From positions 1 through 64,000 of the forward strand of contig NZ_PQVJ01000052.1 in assembly GCF_002921135.1 (NCBI RefSeq): a stretch of DNA of 64,000 bases, read 5' to 3'. The notes beneath the pieces were generated by a model, which did no database searches, was not told the origin of the DNA, and saw nothing but the letters and a program-made list of their open reading frames with translations. Below, piece after piece: positions 51,634 through 61,803 of the stretch. Both the position numbers and the translations under genes were made by a program. How positions within the stretch are numbered: position 1 is the first letter of the stretch; each line of letters opens with the position of its first letter. This DNA is from Avibacterium gallinarum. GTDB lineage: Bacteria; Pseudomonadota; Gammaproteobacteria; Enterobacterales; Pasteurellaceae.

Positions 51634-51641
<8 letters not shown>

Positions 51642-52197
51642 TGTCTGTTTCAAATTGATGACGGCACGCTTTGTTGGCACACAACCAAGTGCGATGCAAA
51701 GTGCGGTCGGTTTTTTCTTCTTTTTTTAGTGTGCTAATGGGGTAAGCACATTGAGGACAAGGTTCGGCATAGGGCTGGCTGGCAAGGGTAAATTTGCATT
51801 TCGGAAATTGATCGCAGCCGTAAAACACCTTGCCTTGTCGCCCACGACGCGGCACAAGATGACCTTTGCCACAAGCAGGGCAAGGCAAATGCGCTTGTTC
51901 GGGTTCAAGTTGTTCGTGAACGATATAATCACAGTGCGGATAATCGCTGCATCCGATGAACATACCAAATTGCCCTTGTTTTAATTGCAAAAAATGACCG
52001 CACTTTGGACAATGTTGATCTAAGTCTTTCAATATTTTGCTTTCGTGAGCGGGTTGTAATGGCTTGATAAAATCGCATTGCGGATAGGCACTGCAGCCTA
52101 AAAATAAGCCTTTTTTGCCCTTTTTAATTTGTAGCAACGCGCCACATTGTGGGCAATGTTCTTCGTGCTTGGAGGCTTGGAATAGGCTTTTACTCAT
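51634..52197 (-). CDS. yrdD: Topoisomerase-type zinc-finger protein YrdD
   Basis: Made of repeated C4 zinc ribbons like the C-terminal fingers of topoisomerase I. Over 187 residues four CPxCG...GCSxYPxC units are seen (about 15-42, 62-89, 104-137 and 146-180), for example [18 protein letters not shown] and [20 protein letters not shown]. It probably binds DNA or RNA; the E. coli homologue is uncharacterised. It overlaps maf by 8 bases and tsaC by 8. The ATG at 52197 is chosen over an earlier one at 52260 because the first finger follows directly. Confidence 0.88.
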
Positions 52198-52813
52198 TGC
52201 ATTGCTCACTTGAACTGAATAAATCAACCCCAACTTGACGCAGCAATTCCGCCGTTTCAAACACGGGCAAGCCCATCACACCGCTGAAATTGCCTTCAAT
52301 ATGAGAAATAAAGATGCCGCCCACACCTTGAATGCCATAAGCGCCTGCTTTATCCATTGGCTCACCGGTGCGGATATAAGCGGAAATTTCTTGTTCTGTC
52401 AAAGGCTTAAAGGTTACTTGGCTGGTTTGCACAAGGCTATGTTTTTGATCAGGCAAGCTGACACACACCGCAGTTAGCACTTGATGCGTTCTGTCGGAAA
52501 GCAAGCGCAGCATTTGCGCGGCTTGAGCGTGATTTAGTGGCTTGCCTAAAATTTGACCATCGCATACCACGCTAGTGTCTGCGGACAATATGGGTAAGTG
52601 CGGTACAAAATTGGCCAGTTTTTCAAGCTGTTGGCGGGCAGCATGATTTTTCTCTTGCGCCATTCTGCGTACATAATCTGCAGGCTGCTCATCAGCTTTC
52701 GGGGTTTCATCAATATCCGCATTGAAGATTTCCACTTTCAACCCCAACTGTTGTAACAGCTGTAAACGGCGTGGGCTTTGCGAAACAAGATAAAGTTGTG
52801 GTTGTGTTGTCAT
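52190..52813 (-). CDS. maf: Maf nucleotide pyrophosphatase (YhdE type)
   Basis: House-cleaning enzyme that hydrolyses dTTP/UTP and modified nucleotides to monophosphates. The 207 residues carry SQSPRRLQLLQQLG (about 12-25), ILSADTSVVCDGQILGKP (about 75-92) and GAYGIQGVGGIFISHIEGNF (about 157-176), typical of the YhdE branch. It is the first gene of its operon. A USS lies inside near 52595. Confidence 0.93.
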   Translation of the reverse strand: MTTQPQLYLVSQSPRRLQLLQQLGLKVEIFNADIDETPKADEQPADYVRRMAQEKNHAARQQLEKLANFVPHLPILSADTSVVCDGQILGKPLNHAQAAQMLRLLSDRTHQVLTAVCVSLPDQKHSLVQTSQVTFKPLTEQEISAYIRTGEPMDKAGAYGIQGVGGIFISHIEGNFSGVMGLPVFETAELLRQVGVDLFSSSEQCNE

Positions 52814-52968
52814 TTTTTCCGCTGATTAAACCAAAATTGCATTATACTTTATTATAGTTCCGCAAAGATTTCATCTGAAAAATCCACCGCACTTTGAGCC
52901 ACTGCACTTTGGAACGAGAAAATGTAGCGGAAAGTGCGGGGTAAATTTTGTTAATTTTAAGGAAAACA

Positions 52969-54588
52969 ATGATCGAACTCACTCAATCTCAATGGCTAGG
53001 CGTTGCCGTCCTATTGCTTATTTTATGCCTTGTGCTGTTTTTTATTAGCACCAAACATCAACGTGATAAACAGCAACTCGCGCAAGAACTGAATAAAAAT
53101 GTCAATGATTTTAACCAGTTATTAGAAAAATATGAAACCTTATCGCAGCTGCGTTATCAGCTTGAACAAGAAAGCGTGAAAGCACAAACACGCGCGGAAG
53201 GCTTGCAAACAAGGCTGAATGAACGCGATGAGAAAATCCATTATTTGCAACAAGAATTGGACGAAGAACAAGCGCGCCACAGCAATATTGCTGAGAAAAT
53301 TACCAGTCTTAAAGAGCAATTTGGGATTGCCACGGCACAGGTGCATAGCTTGCAAAATCAGCTTAATCAAAGCCGTGCCGAATTAAAAAGTAAGCAGCAG
53401 GATTATGCAGATTTAAGCGAAAAATCCACCGCACTTTTGCAGCAACTCACTGAGCTAAAAACGAGCATTGGCGAAAAAGAAAAGCATTTTGCCCAGCAAC
53501 AAGAAGATTTTGTTAAAACGAAACAACAACTTAGCGTTGAATTTCAAAATTTGGCAAATCGTATTTTGGAAGAAAAGAGCCAAAAATTCGATCAAACTAA
53601 TCAAGCTAGCCTTGATGCCTTGTTAAAGCCATTCCGTGAACAAATCGAAGGCTTCCAAAAACGCGTGAATGAAATTCATTCGGAATCCTTAAAAGGCAAC
53701 GCTAGCCTTGAAAGTGAAATCAAAAAAGTGCTAGATGTGGGGCTTGCGATGTCGCAAGAAGCGAATAATCTCACCTTAGCCTTAAAAGGGGAGAAGAAAA
53801 CCCTCGGCAACTGGGGTGAAATTCAGCTTGAGCGCGCCTTGCAGTTAGCAGGCTTGGTGGAAAATGATCATTATAAGGCGCAAGATCATTTCCGTAATGC
53901 AGAGGGCAAATCCAATTATCCTGATTTTGTGGTGTATTTGCCTGACAACAAACATTTGATTATTGACAGCAAAATGTCCTTAGTTGCCTATGAAAATGCG
54001 GTGAGTGCCGACAATGAGCAAGCGCAGCAACAATTTTTGCGTGAGCATCACAAGGCGATTAAAAATCATATTGATGAACTTTCGCGCAAGGATTACAGCA
54101 ATTTAATTGGTGTGCATAGCCCGAATTTTGTGCTGATGTTCATTGCCGTTGAGCCTGCTTATATTGAAGCGATGAAACAGGACAGCAACTTGTTTAATTA
54201 TGCCTATGAAAAAAACGTGATTTTGGTTTCCCACACCACCTTAATGCCGATTTTACGCACCGTGGCGAATTTATGGCGAATTGAACGAGGCAACGCTGAA
54301 GCTCGTGAAATCAGCGGAAAAGCGGGGGAGATTTATAATCAAATGTGCCTCGTGGCGGAGCGTCTAGCCAAATTGGGTAACAGCCTCGCCACCGTGAGCG
54401 GACATTACAACCACACGGTTACCGCCTTTGCAGGGCAACAAGGCTTGGCAGGAAAAATTGAACGATTTAAAGATTTTTCTGCCAAAGCTAACAAAGTGAT
54501 GCCACAGGTGGAATTGCTGCATAATGACCTTGATTTAGCCAAATTAAGCGCCATTTCAGCAGAACAAATTGAACAGGAAAAGCATTGA
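52969..54588 (+). CDS. rmuC: DNA recombination protein RmuC
   Basis: Membrane-anchored protein that limits inversions at short inverted repeats, with a nuclease-like domain. The 539 residues begin with a membrane helix (LGVAVLLLILCLVLFFI, about 10-26), a long coiled coil (about 35-230) and the conserved core (LGNWGEIQLERALQLAGL near 280, YPDFVVYLPDNKHLIIDSKM near 315). AAGGAAAACA precedes the ATG at 52969. The gene lies divergent from maf, with a USS in the gap. Confidence 0.93.
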   Translation: MIELTQSQWLGVAVLLLILCLVLFFISTKHQRDKQQLAQELNKNVNDFNQLLEKYETLSQLRYQLEQESVKAQTRAEGLQTRLNERDEKIHYLQQELDEEQARHSNIAEKITSLKEQFGIATAQVHSLQNQLNQSRAELKSKQQDYADLSEKSTALLQQLTELKTSIGEKEKHFAQQQEDFVKTKQQLSVEFQNLANRILEEKSQKFDQTNQASLDALLKPFREQIEGFQKRVNEIHSESLKGNASLESEIKKVLDVGLAMSQEANNLTLALKGEKKTLGNWGEIQLERALQLAGLVENDHYKAQDHFRNAEGKSNYPDFVVYLPDNKHLIIDSKMSLVAYENAVSADNEQAQQQFLREHHKAIKNHIDELSRKDYSNLIGVHSPNFVLMFIAVEPAYIEAMKQDSNLFNYAYEKNVILVSHTTLMPILRTVANLWRIERGNAEAREISGKAGEIYNQMCLVAERLAKLGNSLATVSGHYNHTVTAFAGQQGLAGKIERFKDFSAKANKVMPQVELLHNDLDLAKLSAISAEQIEQEKH

Positions 54589-54667
54589 TATTTTGCCTAA
54601 AAACAGGTAACTTCAGCGCCCATTAATGAAAAGAGAACAACATTAGCAATAGAAAAATAGGACATTT

Positions 54668-55204
54668 ATGCAACATTCGTCTTCAACTAAATACAAAACC
54701 CCCACATTATTTAGCCAGATTATTTTCGCCAGCCGTTGGCTGCAACTGCCGATTTATCTTGGCCTGATCGTGGTGCAAGGCATTTACGCCTACAAATTTA
54801 TGAAATCCCTATGGGAACTCATCATCAACCTGCAAGAGCTGGATTCCAACGCCATTATGCTTTCTGTGCTAAATTTGATTGATGTGGTGATGATTGCCAA
54901 TTTATTAGTAATGGTGATTGTGGGCGGTTACGAGATTTTCGTATCCAAGCTGCATACCGAAGGCCACCCAGACGAACCTGAATGGCTGAGCCACGTTAAT
55001 GCTTCTGTGTTGAAAGTGAAACTTTCTATGTCGATCATCAGTATTTCGTCTATTCATATGCTACAAACTTTCGTCAATGCAGCAAATATGCCAGAAAAAA
55101 CGATGATGTGGCAATTATTGCTTCATTTAGGCTTTTTGGTTTCCGCCATCGCAATGGCTTATACGGATAAAATCTTGTATAGCACCAGCCATAAAAATCA
55201 TTAA
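54668..55204 (+). CDS. UPF0114 (YqhA-like) membrane protein
   Basis: Conserved inner-membrane protein of unknown role. The 178 residues have about four helices (23-45, 65-92, 110-132 and 143-165) and the family segments [19 protein letters not shown] and [11 protein letters not shown]. Length is usual. It lies 79 bases after rmuC and shares a hairpin terminator with convergent mutS. Confidence 0.85.
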   Translation: MQHSSSTKYKTPTLFSQIIFASRWLQLPIYLGLIVVQGIYAYKFMKSLWELIINLQELDSNAIMLSVLNLIDVVMIANLLVMVIVGGYEIFVSKLHTEGHPDEPEWLSHVNASVLKVKLSMSIISISSIHMLQTFVNAANMPEKTMMWQLLLHLGFLVSAIAMAYTDKILYSTSHKNH

Positions 55205-55212
55205 TTTTTCCA

Positions 55213-55237
55213 CCGCTCTTTATAAAAGAGCGGTTTT
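55213..55237. terminator. Bidirectional terminator
   Basis: CCGCTCTT TATAA AAGAGCGG followed by TTTT (+). The two genes end at 55204 (+) and 55239 (-). Confidence 0.8.
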
Positions 55238-55238
55238 A

Positions 55239-57821
55239 CTATCCGCGTTGCATTTTCTTTAATTGATATAAATAAGAAAGCGCCTGCTTCGGACTCATTT
55301 CATCAGGATCAAGATTTTCAATCATCTGCCAAAGCGTATCTTTCTGCTCATTTTCTTCCATTAACAACAGCTCGCCTTGCCCCTGTTGTTGCACGGCTTC
55401 CGAATTTAACTGATTGTTTTGTTGGGAGAATTTCTCTAACTGCGCCAGTTTTTGTTTAGCGAGTTTAATCACCGATTGCGGAACGCCAGCCAGTGCAGCC
55501 ACCGCCAAGCCGTAACTTTTACTTGCCGCGCCTTCTTGCACCGCGTGCATAAAAGCGATGGTATCGTTATGTTCCACCGCATCTAAATGCACATTGGCAA
55601 TGCCTTTCAACTGCTCAGGCAAGACGGTCAGCTCAAAATAATGCGTGGCAAATAAGGTAAGCGATAGTACTTTTTGTGCAAGCCATTCCGCACAAGCCCA
55701 AGCAAGGGAAAGCCCGTCATAGGTGGACGTGCCGCGCCCAATTTCATCAATAAGCACTAAGCTGTTTGCGGTGGCTTGATGCAAAATATTCGCCATTTCC
55801 GTCATTTCGACCATAAAGGTTGAACGACCTGAAGCCAGATCATCTGATGCGCCAATACGTGTGAAAATGCGATCGATTGGGCCGATCATAGCACTTTCTG
55901 CGGGTACAAAAGATCCTATATAAGCCATTAGCGTGATCAATGCAGTTTGACGCATATAGGTGCTTTTTCCTCCCATATTTGGGCCAGTTATGATCAATAA
56001 ATGGCGATCAGCACTCAGTTTGACTGGGTTGGCAATAAACGGATTTTTGGACACCTGTTCCACCACAGGGTGGCGGCCATTTTGAATATCCACGCCAATT
56101 TCATCACTAAAGGTTGGCGCAACATAGTTCAGGGTTTCTGCCCTTTCTGCCAAGTTGGTCAGCACATCTAATTCAGCCAAAGCAAGGCTTGCCAGCTGCA
56201 ATGCGCCTAAGTGCGGTAATAATTCATCGAAAATTTCTTCATAAAGCTGCTTTTCCAGCGCAAGCGCCGCGCCTTTGGCTTTCAGCACTTTATCTTCATA
56301 GGTTTTTAATTCAGGAATAATGTAACGTTCCGCATTTTTTAGAGTTTGACGGCGCACATAATGAATAGGCGCTTTGTGCGCTTGCCCTTGCGGGATCTGG
56401 ATATAATAGCCGTGTACCGCATTAAAGCCGATTTTCAGGCTATCAATGCCTGTGGTTTCTCGTTCTCTTTGCTCTAGCTCTTCCAAATAACGGGTTGCGC
56501 CGTCCGAAAGGGAGCGCCATTCATCAAGTTCTGCGTTAAAACCTTCTGCAATCACGCCACCATCACGAATCAACAAAGGGGGATTTTCAATAATCGCACG
56601 TTCTAATAGATCTAATTGCGCTGAAAAATCGGCAATTTGTTGAGAAAATGCAGCAAATTGCGGACAATGTTGTTGATTAAGATAATGTTGAATCGCAGGA
56701 ATTTGTGCGAGTGCGGTGCGTAAACGAGTGAGATCCCGTGGACGCGCTGAACGCAGTGCCACGCGCGCTAAAATCCGCTCCATATCCCCCACTTGTTGCA
56801 AGTGCGGTTGAAATTCTGCCACTAAATCCTGTTGCAAAATTTGACTGATGGTTTGTTGGCGTAAGGTTAATTTCTCACGATCGCGAATTGGCTGGTGAAT
56901 CCAACGTTTCAGCAAACGGCTTCCCATCGGGGTAACGCATTTATCCAACACGGAAGCAAGGGTATGCTCTGTGCCACCTGCTAAATTTTGGGTGAGTTCT
57001 AAATTCCGTCTTGTGGTGGCATCTAATTGAATATTCTCATTATTTTGTACCAAACTGATGCTTTGAATATGGGGCAACGCGGTGCGCTGAGTTTCCTTGG
57101 CATATTGTAACAAACATCCCGCAGCGCAAAGCCCAAGCAGGGATTTTTCTACCCCAAAGGCGCGCAAATCTTGCGTACCAAATTGACGATTAAGCTGCTC
57201 AATGGCAGTTTTTAATTCAAATTCCCAAATGGGACGGCGGCGTAATCCCTTTGCATTTTCAATTAAATAACGATCTTCAAAGTCTTCACAATAAAGCAAT
57301 TCCACAGGCTGAATACGCTGTAATTCCGCCTGTAAACTCTCTTTGCTGGCTGGCTCACTCAACTGAAAACGCCCCGATGCCATATCCAAAGTTGCCAAGC
57401 CAAATTTGTCTTTTTCCTGATAAACCGCGGCAATCAAATTATCCTGACGCTCAGGCAATAACGCTTCATCACTGATTGTTCCGGGGGTAACAATGCGCAC
57501 AATTTGGCGTTCCACTGGCCCTTTTGCCGTGGCAGGATCGCCCACTTGCTCGCAAATCGCCACACTTTCGCCAAGCTGAACTAATTTCGCTAAATAGCCC
57601 TCTACCGCGTGATAGGGCACACCTGCCATAGGAATAGGCTGCCCTGCCGACTGCCCACGTTTGGTCAAGGAAATATCCAACAATGCCGCCGCTTTTTTTG
57701 CATCATCATAAAATAATTCATAAAAATCCCCCATTCGATAAAACAGCAAAATCTCAGGATTTTCTGCTTTCAATCGAAGGTACTGCTGCATCATTGGGGT
57801 ATGTTGTTCAAAATTAGTCAT
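55239..57821 (-). CDS. mutS: DNA mismatch repair protein MutS
   Basis: Recognises mismatches and starts methyl-directed repair. The 860 residues show the mismatch-reading Phe-X-Glu in [12 protein letters not shown] (about 31-42), the lever and clamp domains, and ATPase motifs [15 protein letters not shown] (about 614-628), [20 protein letters not shown] near 695-714 and [11 protein letters not shown]. It ends in the MutL/beta-clamp region. It is divergent from recA. Several USS lie inside. Confidence 0.97.
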   Translation of the reverse strand: MTNFEQHTPMMQQYLRLKAENPEILLFYRMGDFYELFYDDAKKAAALLDISLTKRGQSAGQPIPMAGVPYHAVEGYLAKLVQLGESVAICEQVGDPATAKGPVERQIVRIVTPGTISDEALLPERQDNLIAAVYQEKDKFGLATLDMASGRFQLSEPASKESLQAELQRIQPVELLYCEDFEDRYLIENAKGLRRRPIWEFELKTAIEQLNRQFGTQDLRAFGVEKSLLGLCAAGCLLQYAKETQRTALPHIQSISLVQNNENIQLDATTRRNLELTQNLAGGTEHTLASVLDKCVTPMGSRLLKRWIHQPIRDREKLTLRQQTISQILQQDLVAEFQPHLQQVGDMERILARVALRSARPRDLTRLRTALAQIPAIQHYLNQQHCPQFAAFSQQIADFSAQLDLLERAIIENPPLLIRDGGVIAEGFNAELDEWRSLSDGATRYLEELEQRERETTGIDSLKIGFNAVHGYYIQIPQGQAHKAPIHYVRRQTLKNAERYIIPELKTYEDKVLKAKGAALALEKQLYEEIFDELLPHLGALQLASLALAELDVLTNLAERAETLNYVAPTFSDEIGVDIQNGRHPVVEQVSKNPFIANPVKLSADRHLLIITGPNMGGKSTYMRQTALITLMAYIGSFVPAESAMIGPIDRIFTRIGASDDLASGRSTFMVEMTEMANILHQATANSLVLIDEIGRGTSTYDGLSLAWACAEWLAQKVLSLTLFATHYFELTVLPEQLKGIANVHLDAVEHNDTIAFMHAVQEGAASKSYGLAVAALAGVPQSVIKLAKQKLAQLEKFSQQNNQLNSEAVQQQGQGELLLMEENEQKDTLWQMIENLDPDEMSPKQALSYLYQLKKMQRG

Positions 57822-58029
57822 CAGGTTTGCTCAATCTGTTATTTTCAATTTAGACAAATTATAACGAAATTTTTCTTATTTGATACTGTAGGAATTATTT
57901 TGCTATCAGCTCATTAATCAGCTTTGTATGTTGAAATAGCAGATCGCCCCTATTAGCCTCATTAATTTGAAGGATAAACGTATTATCTGGAACACAGTTC
58001 ACAAAATAGAAAAAAGATCAAAATTTTAC

Positions 58030-58058
58030 TTGATACTGTATATCAATACAGCTATATT
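58030..58058 (+). promoter_or_regulatory. recA promoter with LexA box
   Basis: TTGATA (58030-58035), 17 bases, TATATT (58053-58058). CTGTATATCAATACAG (58036-58051), a perfect CTGT-N8-ACAG SOS box, fills the spacer, so LexA would block polymerase. Confidence 0.92.
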
Positions 58059-58098
58059 ATGCAGCAGTTTTGATGATGAATTTATAAGGACAAGCAAA

Positions 58099-59208
58099 AT
58101 GGCTAAAGAAGATAAAGCAAAAAAAAGTGAGAAACCACAAATTACCACTCAAGAAGAAAAACAAAAAGCCCTTGCTGCGGCGTTAGGTCAAATTGAAAAA
58201 CAATTTGGTAAAGGTTCAATTATGAAATTGGGGGAAACCCAAGATTTGGATATTGAATCTATTTCCACAGGTTCACTGGGGTTAGACATTGCCTTGGGTA
58301 TCGGTGGCTTGCCAATGGGACGTATCGTAGAAATTTACGGGCCAGAATCTTCAGGGAAAACCACATTAACCCTTTCTGTTATTGCACAAGCACAAAAATT
58401 AGGCAAAACCTGTGCCTTTATTGATGCGGAACACGCCTTAGATCCAATTTATGCTGCAAAACTTGGCGTTGATGTCAAAGAATTGCTTGTTTCTCAGCCT
58501 GACAACGGTGAAGAAGCATTAGAAATTTGTGATGCCTTAGTTCGTTCTGGCGCGATTGACGTGGTGATTGTGGACTCCGTAGCCGCTCTTACGCCAAAAG
58601 CAGAAATTGAAGGGGATATGGGTGATGCACACGTTGGTTTGCAAGCGCGTTTAATGTCACAAGCCTTGCGTAAACTCACTGGACAAATCAAAAACTCAAA
58701 CTGTTTAGTGATTTTCATCAACCAAATTCGTATGAAAATTGGTGTAATGTTTGGTAACCCAGAAACCACCACTGGCGGTAATGCATTGAAATTCTATTCT
58801 TCAGTGCGTTTAGATATTCGCCGTGTAGGTGCGGTGAAAAATGGTGATGAAATCATTGGTAACGAAACCCGTGTGAAAGTGGTGAAAAACAAAGTTGCCC
58901 CACCATTCCGTCAAGTTGATTTCCAAATTCTTTATGGTGAAGGCATTTCACGTAATGGTGAGTTAATTGAATTAGGCGTAAAACATAAATTAGTTGATAA
59001 ATCAGGCGCGTGGTTCTCTTATAACGGAGAAAAAATTGGTCAAGGCAAAGCTAATGCAATGAAATGGTTGGCAGAACACCCTGAACAAGCCGAAGAATTA
59101 GAAAATAAATTACGCGAAGAGCTTTTAGCAAACCCAGACAAATCTCTCATTGCGGATATTGAAGCGGATCAAAATAAAGAGATCGCAGAAATGGATTCTG
59201 AATTTTAA
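58099..59208 (+). CDS. recA: Recombinase RecA
   Basis: Strand-exchange ATPase and SOS co-protease; also needed to recombine DNA taken up by transformation. The 369 residues show Walker [13 protein letters not shown] (about 81-92), [37 protein letters not shown] (L1/L2 region from about 174) and [16 protein letters not shown] (about 226-241). An N-terminal stretch [18 protein letters not shown] makes it about 15 residues longer than H. influenzae RecA. ATAAGGA precedes the ATG; earlier in-frame codons (from 57967) lie before the promoter and are not translated. Confidence 0.97.
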   Translation: MAKEDKAKKSEKPQITTQEEKQKALAAALGQIEKQFGKGSIMKLGETQDLDIESISTGSLGLDIALGIGGLPMGRIVEIYGPESSGKTTLTLSVIAQAQKLGKTCAFIDAEHALDPIYAAKLGVDVKELLVSQPDNGEEALEICDALVRSGAIDVVIVDSVAALTPKAEIEGDMGDAHVGLQARLMSQALRKLTGQIKNSNCLVIFINQIRMKIGVMFGNPETTTGGNALKFYSSVRLDIRRVGAVKNGDEIIGNETRVKVVKNKVAPPFRQVDFQILYGEGISRNGELIELGVKHKLVDKSGAWFSYNGEKIGQGKANAMKWLAEHPEQAEELENKLREELLANPDKSLIADIEADQNKEIAEMDSEF

Positions 59209-59233
59209 TCCCTTTGATTAAATCATCTCTAAA

Positions 59234-59265
59234 AAAAGTGCGGTAATTTTTGACCGCACTTTTTC
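59234..59265 (+). terminator. recA terminator made of two inverted USS
   Basis: AAAAAGTGCGGT (59234-59245) and ACCGCACTTTTT (59254-59265): a perfect 12-bp stem formed by head-to-head uptake sequences. It lies between recA and recX and should reduce recX expression. Confidence 0.9.
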
Positions 59266-59295
59266 TAACAGCAATTTAGGAATCAGTGAGAAAAA

Positions 59296-59754
59296 ATGGC
59301 ATCATTGGCATTAAATTATGTGGTGAACTTGCTCTCTCGCCGCGAATATAGTGAATATGAATTGCGTTGCAAAATGCAAGAAAAAGCCTTTGCAGAAGCT
59401 GAAATTGAACAGGCTTTAGCGCTTTGTCAGGAAAAAAACTGGCAAAGTGATCGCCGTTTTACAGAAAATTATTTACATTACCGATCACAAAAAGGCTATG
59501 GATTGAATCGGATTAAACAAGAGCTTTTTCAACTTAAAGGCATTTCTTCAGAGATCGTGGAAGATGTATTAGCAGAAATGGACATTGATTGGTTTGAGAT
59601 TGCGCATTCTGTGTTACGCAAAAAATTCCCCCATTATGCGCAAGAGCAAGATTTCAAAATGAAACAAAAAATCTGGCGCTATATGCTTTCACACGGTTTT
59701 CAAAGTGAAGAATTTGCCGATTTAGTCGGTTCGGGTGAAAACGAGTTTTATTAA
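59296..59754 (+). CDS. recX: RecA regulator RecX
   Basis: Binds RecA filaments and limits their growth. The 152 residues consist of three-helix repeats, with YVVNLLSRREYSEYELRCKM (about 8-27), KNWQSDRRFTENYLHYRSQKG (split; about 49-69) and GLNRIKQELFQLKGIS. It is directly downstream of recA with an intervening USS terminator, so it is probably expressed by read-through, as in E. coli. Confidence 0.93.
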   Translation: MASLALNYVVNLLSRREYSEYELRCKMQEKAFAEAEIEQALALCQEKNWQSDRRFTENYLHYRSQKGYGLNRIKQELFQLKGISSEIVEDVLAEMDIDWFEIAHSVLRKKFPHYAQEQDFKMKQKIWRYMLSHGFQSEEFADLVGSGENEFY

Positions 59755-59905
59755 GACACAACATTTACCCCCCTTTCTTTAGATATGCTTTCCAAGGCTT
59801 TCCACAAAATATTGGCACAAATAGCCCTTTCTTCTTTGAGTGAACCCTACTCAATGATAAACTAACGCCAATTTTTGTCTTAAATAATTAATATAGGAAA
59901 CAACA

Positions 59906-60019
59906 ATGCGAGCGAGTCGATATTTATTTGCTACTTTAAAAGAAACCCCGAATGATGCACAGGTGGTGAGCCATCAATTAATGTTGCGTATTTTAGGGGG
60001 TATAAGGTGTAATTGCTAG
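59906..60019 (+). pseudogene. proS: 5' fragment of prolyl-tRNA synthetase gene
   Basis: Starts with TAGGAAACAAC-ATG and encodes [20 protein letters not shown] followed by VSHQLMLR, which is the conserved ProS N-terminus (about 28 residues). It then diverges and stops at 60019. The normal protein has about 570 residues, so nearly all is missing. Because ProS is essential, a full copy must exist elsewhere; this is a scar of duplication or of insertion of the following module. Confidence 0.8.
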
Positions 60020-60080
60020 AGGAAAGAGGGAAAAGAGGAAAATGGAGCAATATCTTTCTTTTTATTGCCCCTCATTAGGT

Positions 60081-60989
60081 TTATCTAGCAGTAATTCTTG
60101 TTCCAGCTTGCCCTTTAATCGCTTCTAGTGCTAAATGTAAATCTGCAATAATGCCTATACCTTGTCTACGATGGGAAAGATAACGGATAATTGCATCAAC
60201 TTTAGGTTGCATTGAGCCTTTATCAAATTTATAGTTTGAAAGTTCCTCGATAGTGATGTGATCGAGTTTCTGTTGGTTTTCTTTTCCCCAGTTTAAATAA
60301 ATTCCATCACCATCAGTAAGAATTATAAAATAATCTGCTTGAATTTGTTGGGCTAATAGAGCCGCTGTTGAATCTTTATCAATAACGCAGTCTATATTTG
60401 TTAATGAGCCTTCTTGTTTTGTTACTGGAATGCCTCCACCACCGCAACAAATAACAAGATAACCATTTTGTAATGCAAGTTCTATAGCTTGATGTTCTAT
60501 GATTGACATTGGTTGGGGGGATGCTACAACGCGGCGATAATATTGCCCATCTTGTTTGAGTTTCCAACCATATTTACTCGCTAATTTGTTTCCTTCTTGA
60601 TGTGAATAAACAGCACCAATAAATTTTGTTGGTTCTAAAAATGCAAAATCATTTTGTTTTACTTCAACATGAGTAAGAAAAGATAGAATAGGTTCACTAA
60701 CAATTTTACGCAATTCTTGAGTTAAAACTGTTGCAATCATTCCTTGTGTTTGAGCAACTAAATTATTTAATGGGAAATTTGATTCTTCTTGGAAAGATTC
60801 ATTTTGTAGAGATAGTAAGCCCACTTGAGGACCATTACCATGTACAATAGCAATTTGGTATTTTTGTGCTAATTTTCCAATGACTCTCGCTGCTATTTTT
60901 ATATTGTCTAGCTGATTTTTATAAGAAATATTTTGCCCTCGTTTTAATAGGGCATTCCCGCCTAAGGCGATAACAATTTTAGGTTTCAT
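60081..60989 (-). CDS. Carbamate kinase
   Basis: Transfers phosphate from carbamoyl phosphate to ADP, yielding ATP and carbamate (then NH3 and CO2). The 302 residues show VIALGGNALLKRGQ (about 5-18), AIVHGNGPQVGLL (about 47-59), VVASPQPMSIIE (about 155-166) and the CCGGGGIPV and DKDSTAALLAQQ blocks. The length is usual. In this setting it is more likely AllK/YbcF-like, feeding on carbamoyl phosphate from an oxamate carbamoyltransferase, than arginine-deiminase ArcC, since no arcA/arcB is present. It is divergent from the DUF2877 gene. Confidence 0.9.
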   Translation of the reverse strand: MKPKIVIALGGNALLKRGQNISYKNQLDNIKIAARVIGKLAQKYQIAIVHGNGPQVGLLSLQNESFQEESNFPLNNLVAQTQGMIATVLTQELRKIVSEPILSFLTHVEVKQNDFAFLEPTKFIGAVYSHQEGNKLASKYGWKLKQDGQYYRRVVASPQPMSIIEHQAIELALQNGYLVICCGGGGIPVTKQEGSLTNIDCVIDKDSTAALLAQQIQADYFIILTDGDGIYLNWGKENQQKLDHITIEELSNYKFDKGSMQPKVDAIIRYLSHRRQGIGIIADLHLALEAIKGQAGTRITAR

Positions 60990-61085
60990 TTTTTCCTCCT
61001 TCTATGTTTAACTACGATTTTTCTTTTAATTTATTTAATAACATAATAATATACTTATATTTAATGCAAATTCCAGAGAAAAAAT

Positions 61086-61775
61086 ATGAACTATAAAGAC
61101 AAAAATTTTGAATTAAATTGTACATATAAGGTTATTAATGTTTTCGAACAAGTGGTTAATTTGAAAAAAGGTAATAAAATTTATGCCATAATGAATCAAA
61201 AAATAAAGCCCGCACCTTATAGTTTAATATTAGAGAATGAATTATTCTTATCTATAAAAAATAATATTTCTAACACGCTTTTTATTCCTTATTTTTCTAT
61301 AGAAGAATTTGATTGTACGCTATTTCCTCAAAATAACCTATTAACAGCAAAAAACATCTCAACTTTTTTAGAGGAAATTATAAGACCTCAAGATATGTTT
61401 GAAGTTGTTTTTCAACAAAGAAGAAAAACTGCAAAACTCAAAGAAATGTTGGGATTAGGGCGAGGACTTACGCCCAGTGGAGATGATTATATTGTTGGCT
61501 ATATGGCAGCATATTATGCTGAAAATAAAGGAATTTTTAAGCCATTTGAAGAAATAGCAATCTTAGCTAAATATTGTACAAATGAGATTAGTGCAAATTA
61601 TATTGAAAATGCTAGCCGTAGATTATTTAAACAGGAGATTTTAGACTTAATGAGAGAAATAGAAAATAGAGAGTATATTAATAATATGATGAGTTTTGGT
61701 TCCTCTTCCGGTATTGATCTATTATATGGTATTTTTGATTATATTAATAACAGAGATCTTTTTCATAAAATATAA
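61086..61775 (+). CDS. DUF2877 protein (AllH/YlbF-like)
   Basis: The 229 residues include the family's central glycine-rich LGLGRGLTPSGDDYIVGYMAA (split; about 122-142) and the closing SFGSSSGIDLLYGI (near 205-218). E. coli YlbF/AllH is reported as a subunit of the oxamate carbamoyltransferase AllFGH, which ends allantoin breakdown under anaerobic conditions. It is on the opposite strand from its module partners, between carbamate kinase and the permease. Low GC and Lys/Ile-rich N-terminus compared with core genes. Confidence 0.75.
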   Translation: MNYKDKNFELNCTYKVINVFEQVVNLKKGNKIYAIMNQKIKPAPYSLILENELFLSIKNNISNTLFIPYFSIEEFDCTLFPQNNLLTAKNISTFLEEIIRPQDMFEVVFQQRRKTAKLKEMLGLGRGLTPSGDDYIVGYMAAYYAENKGIFKPFEEIAILAKYCTNEISANYIENASRRLFKQEILDLMREIENREYINNMMSFGSSSGIDLLYGIFDYINNRDLFHKI

Positions 61776-61798
61776 AAGGTTTCATTACGAAACCTTTT
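61774..61798. terminator. Bidirectional terminator
   Basis: AAAAGGTTTC ATTAC GAAACCTTTT, a 10-bp stem starting at the DUF2877 stop and just before the permease stop on the other strand. Confidence 0.85.
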
Positions 61799-61803
61799 GA
61801 TTA

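Noticed and set aside
57967-58098. Longer RecA N-terminus
   Set aside because: The extra codons lie upstream of or within the LexA-controlled promoter, so they cannot be in the mRNA.
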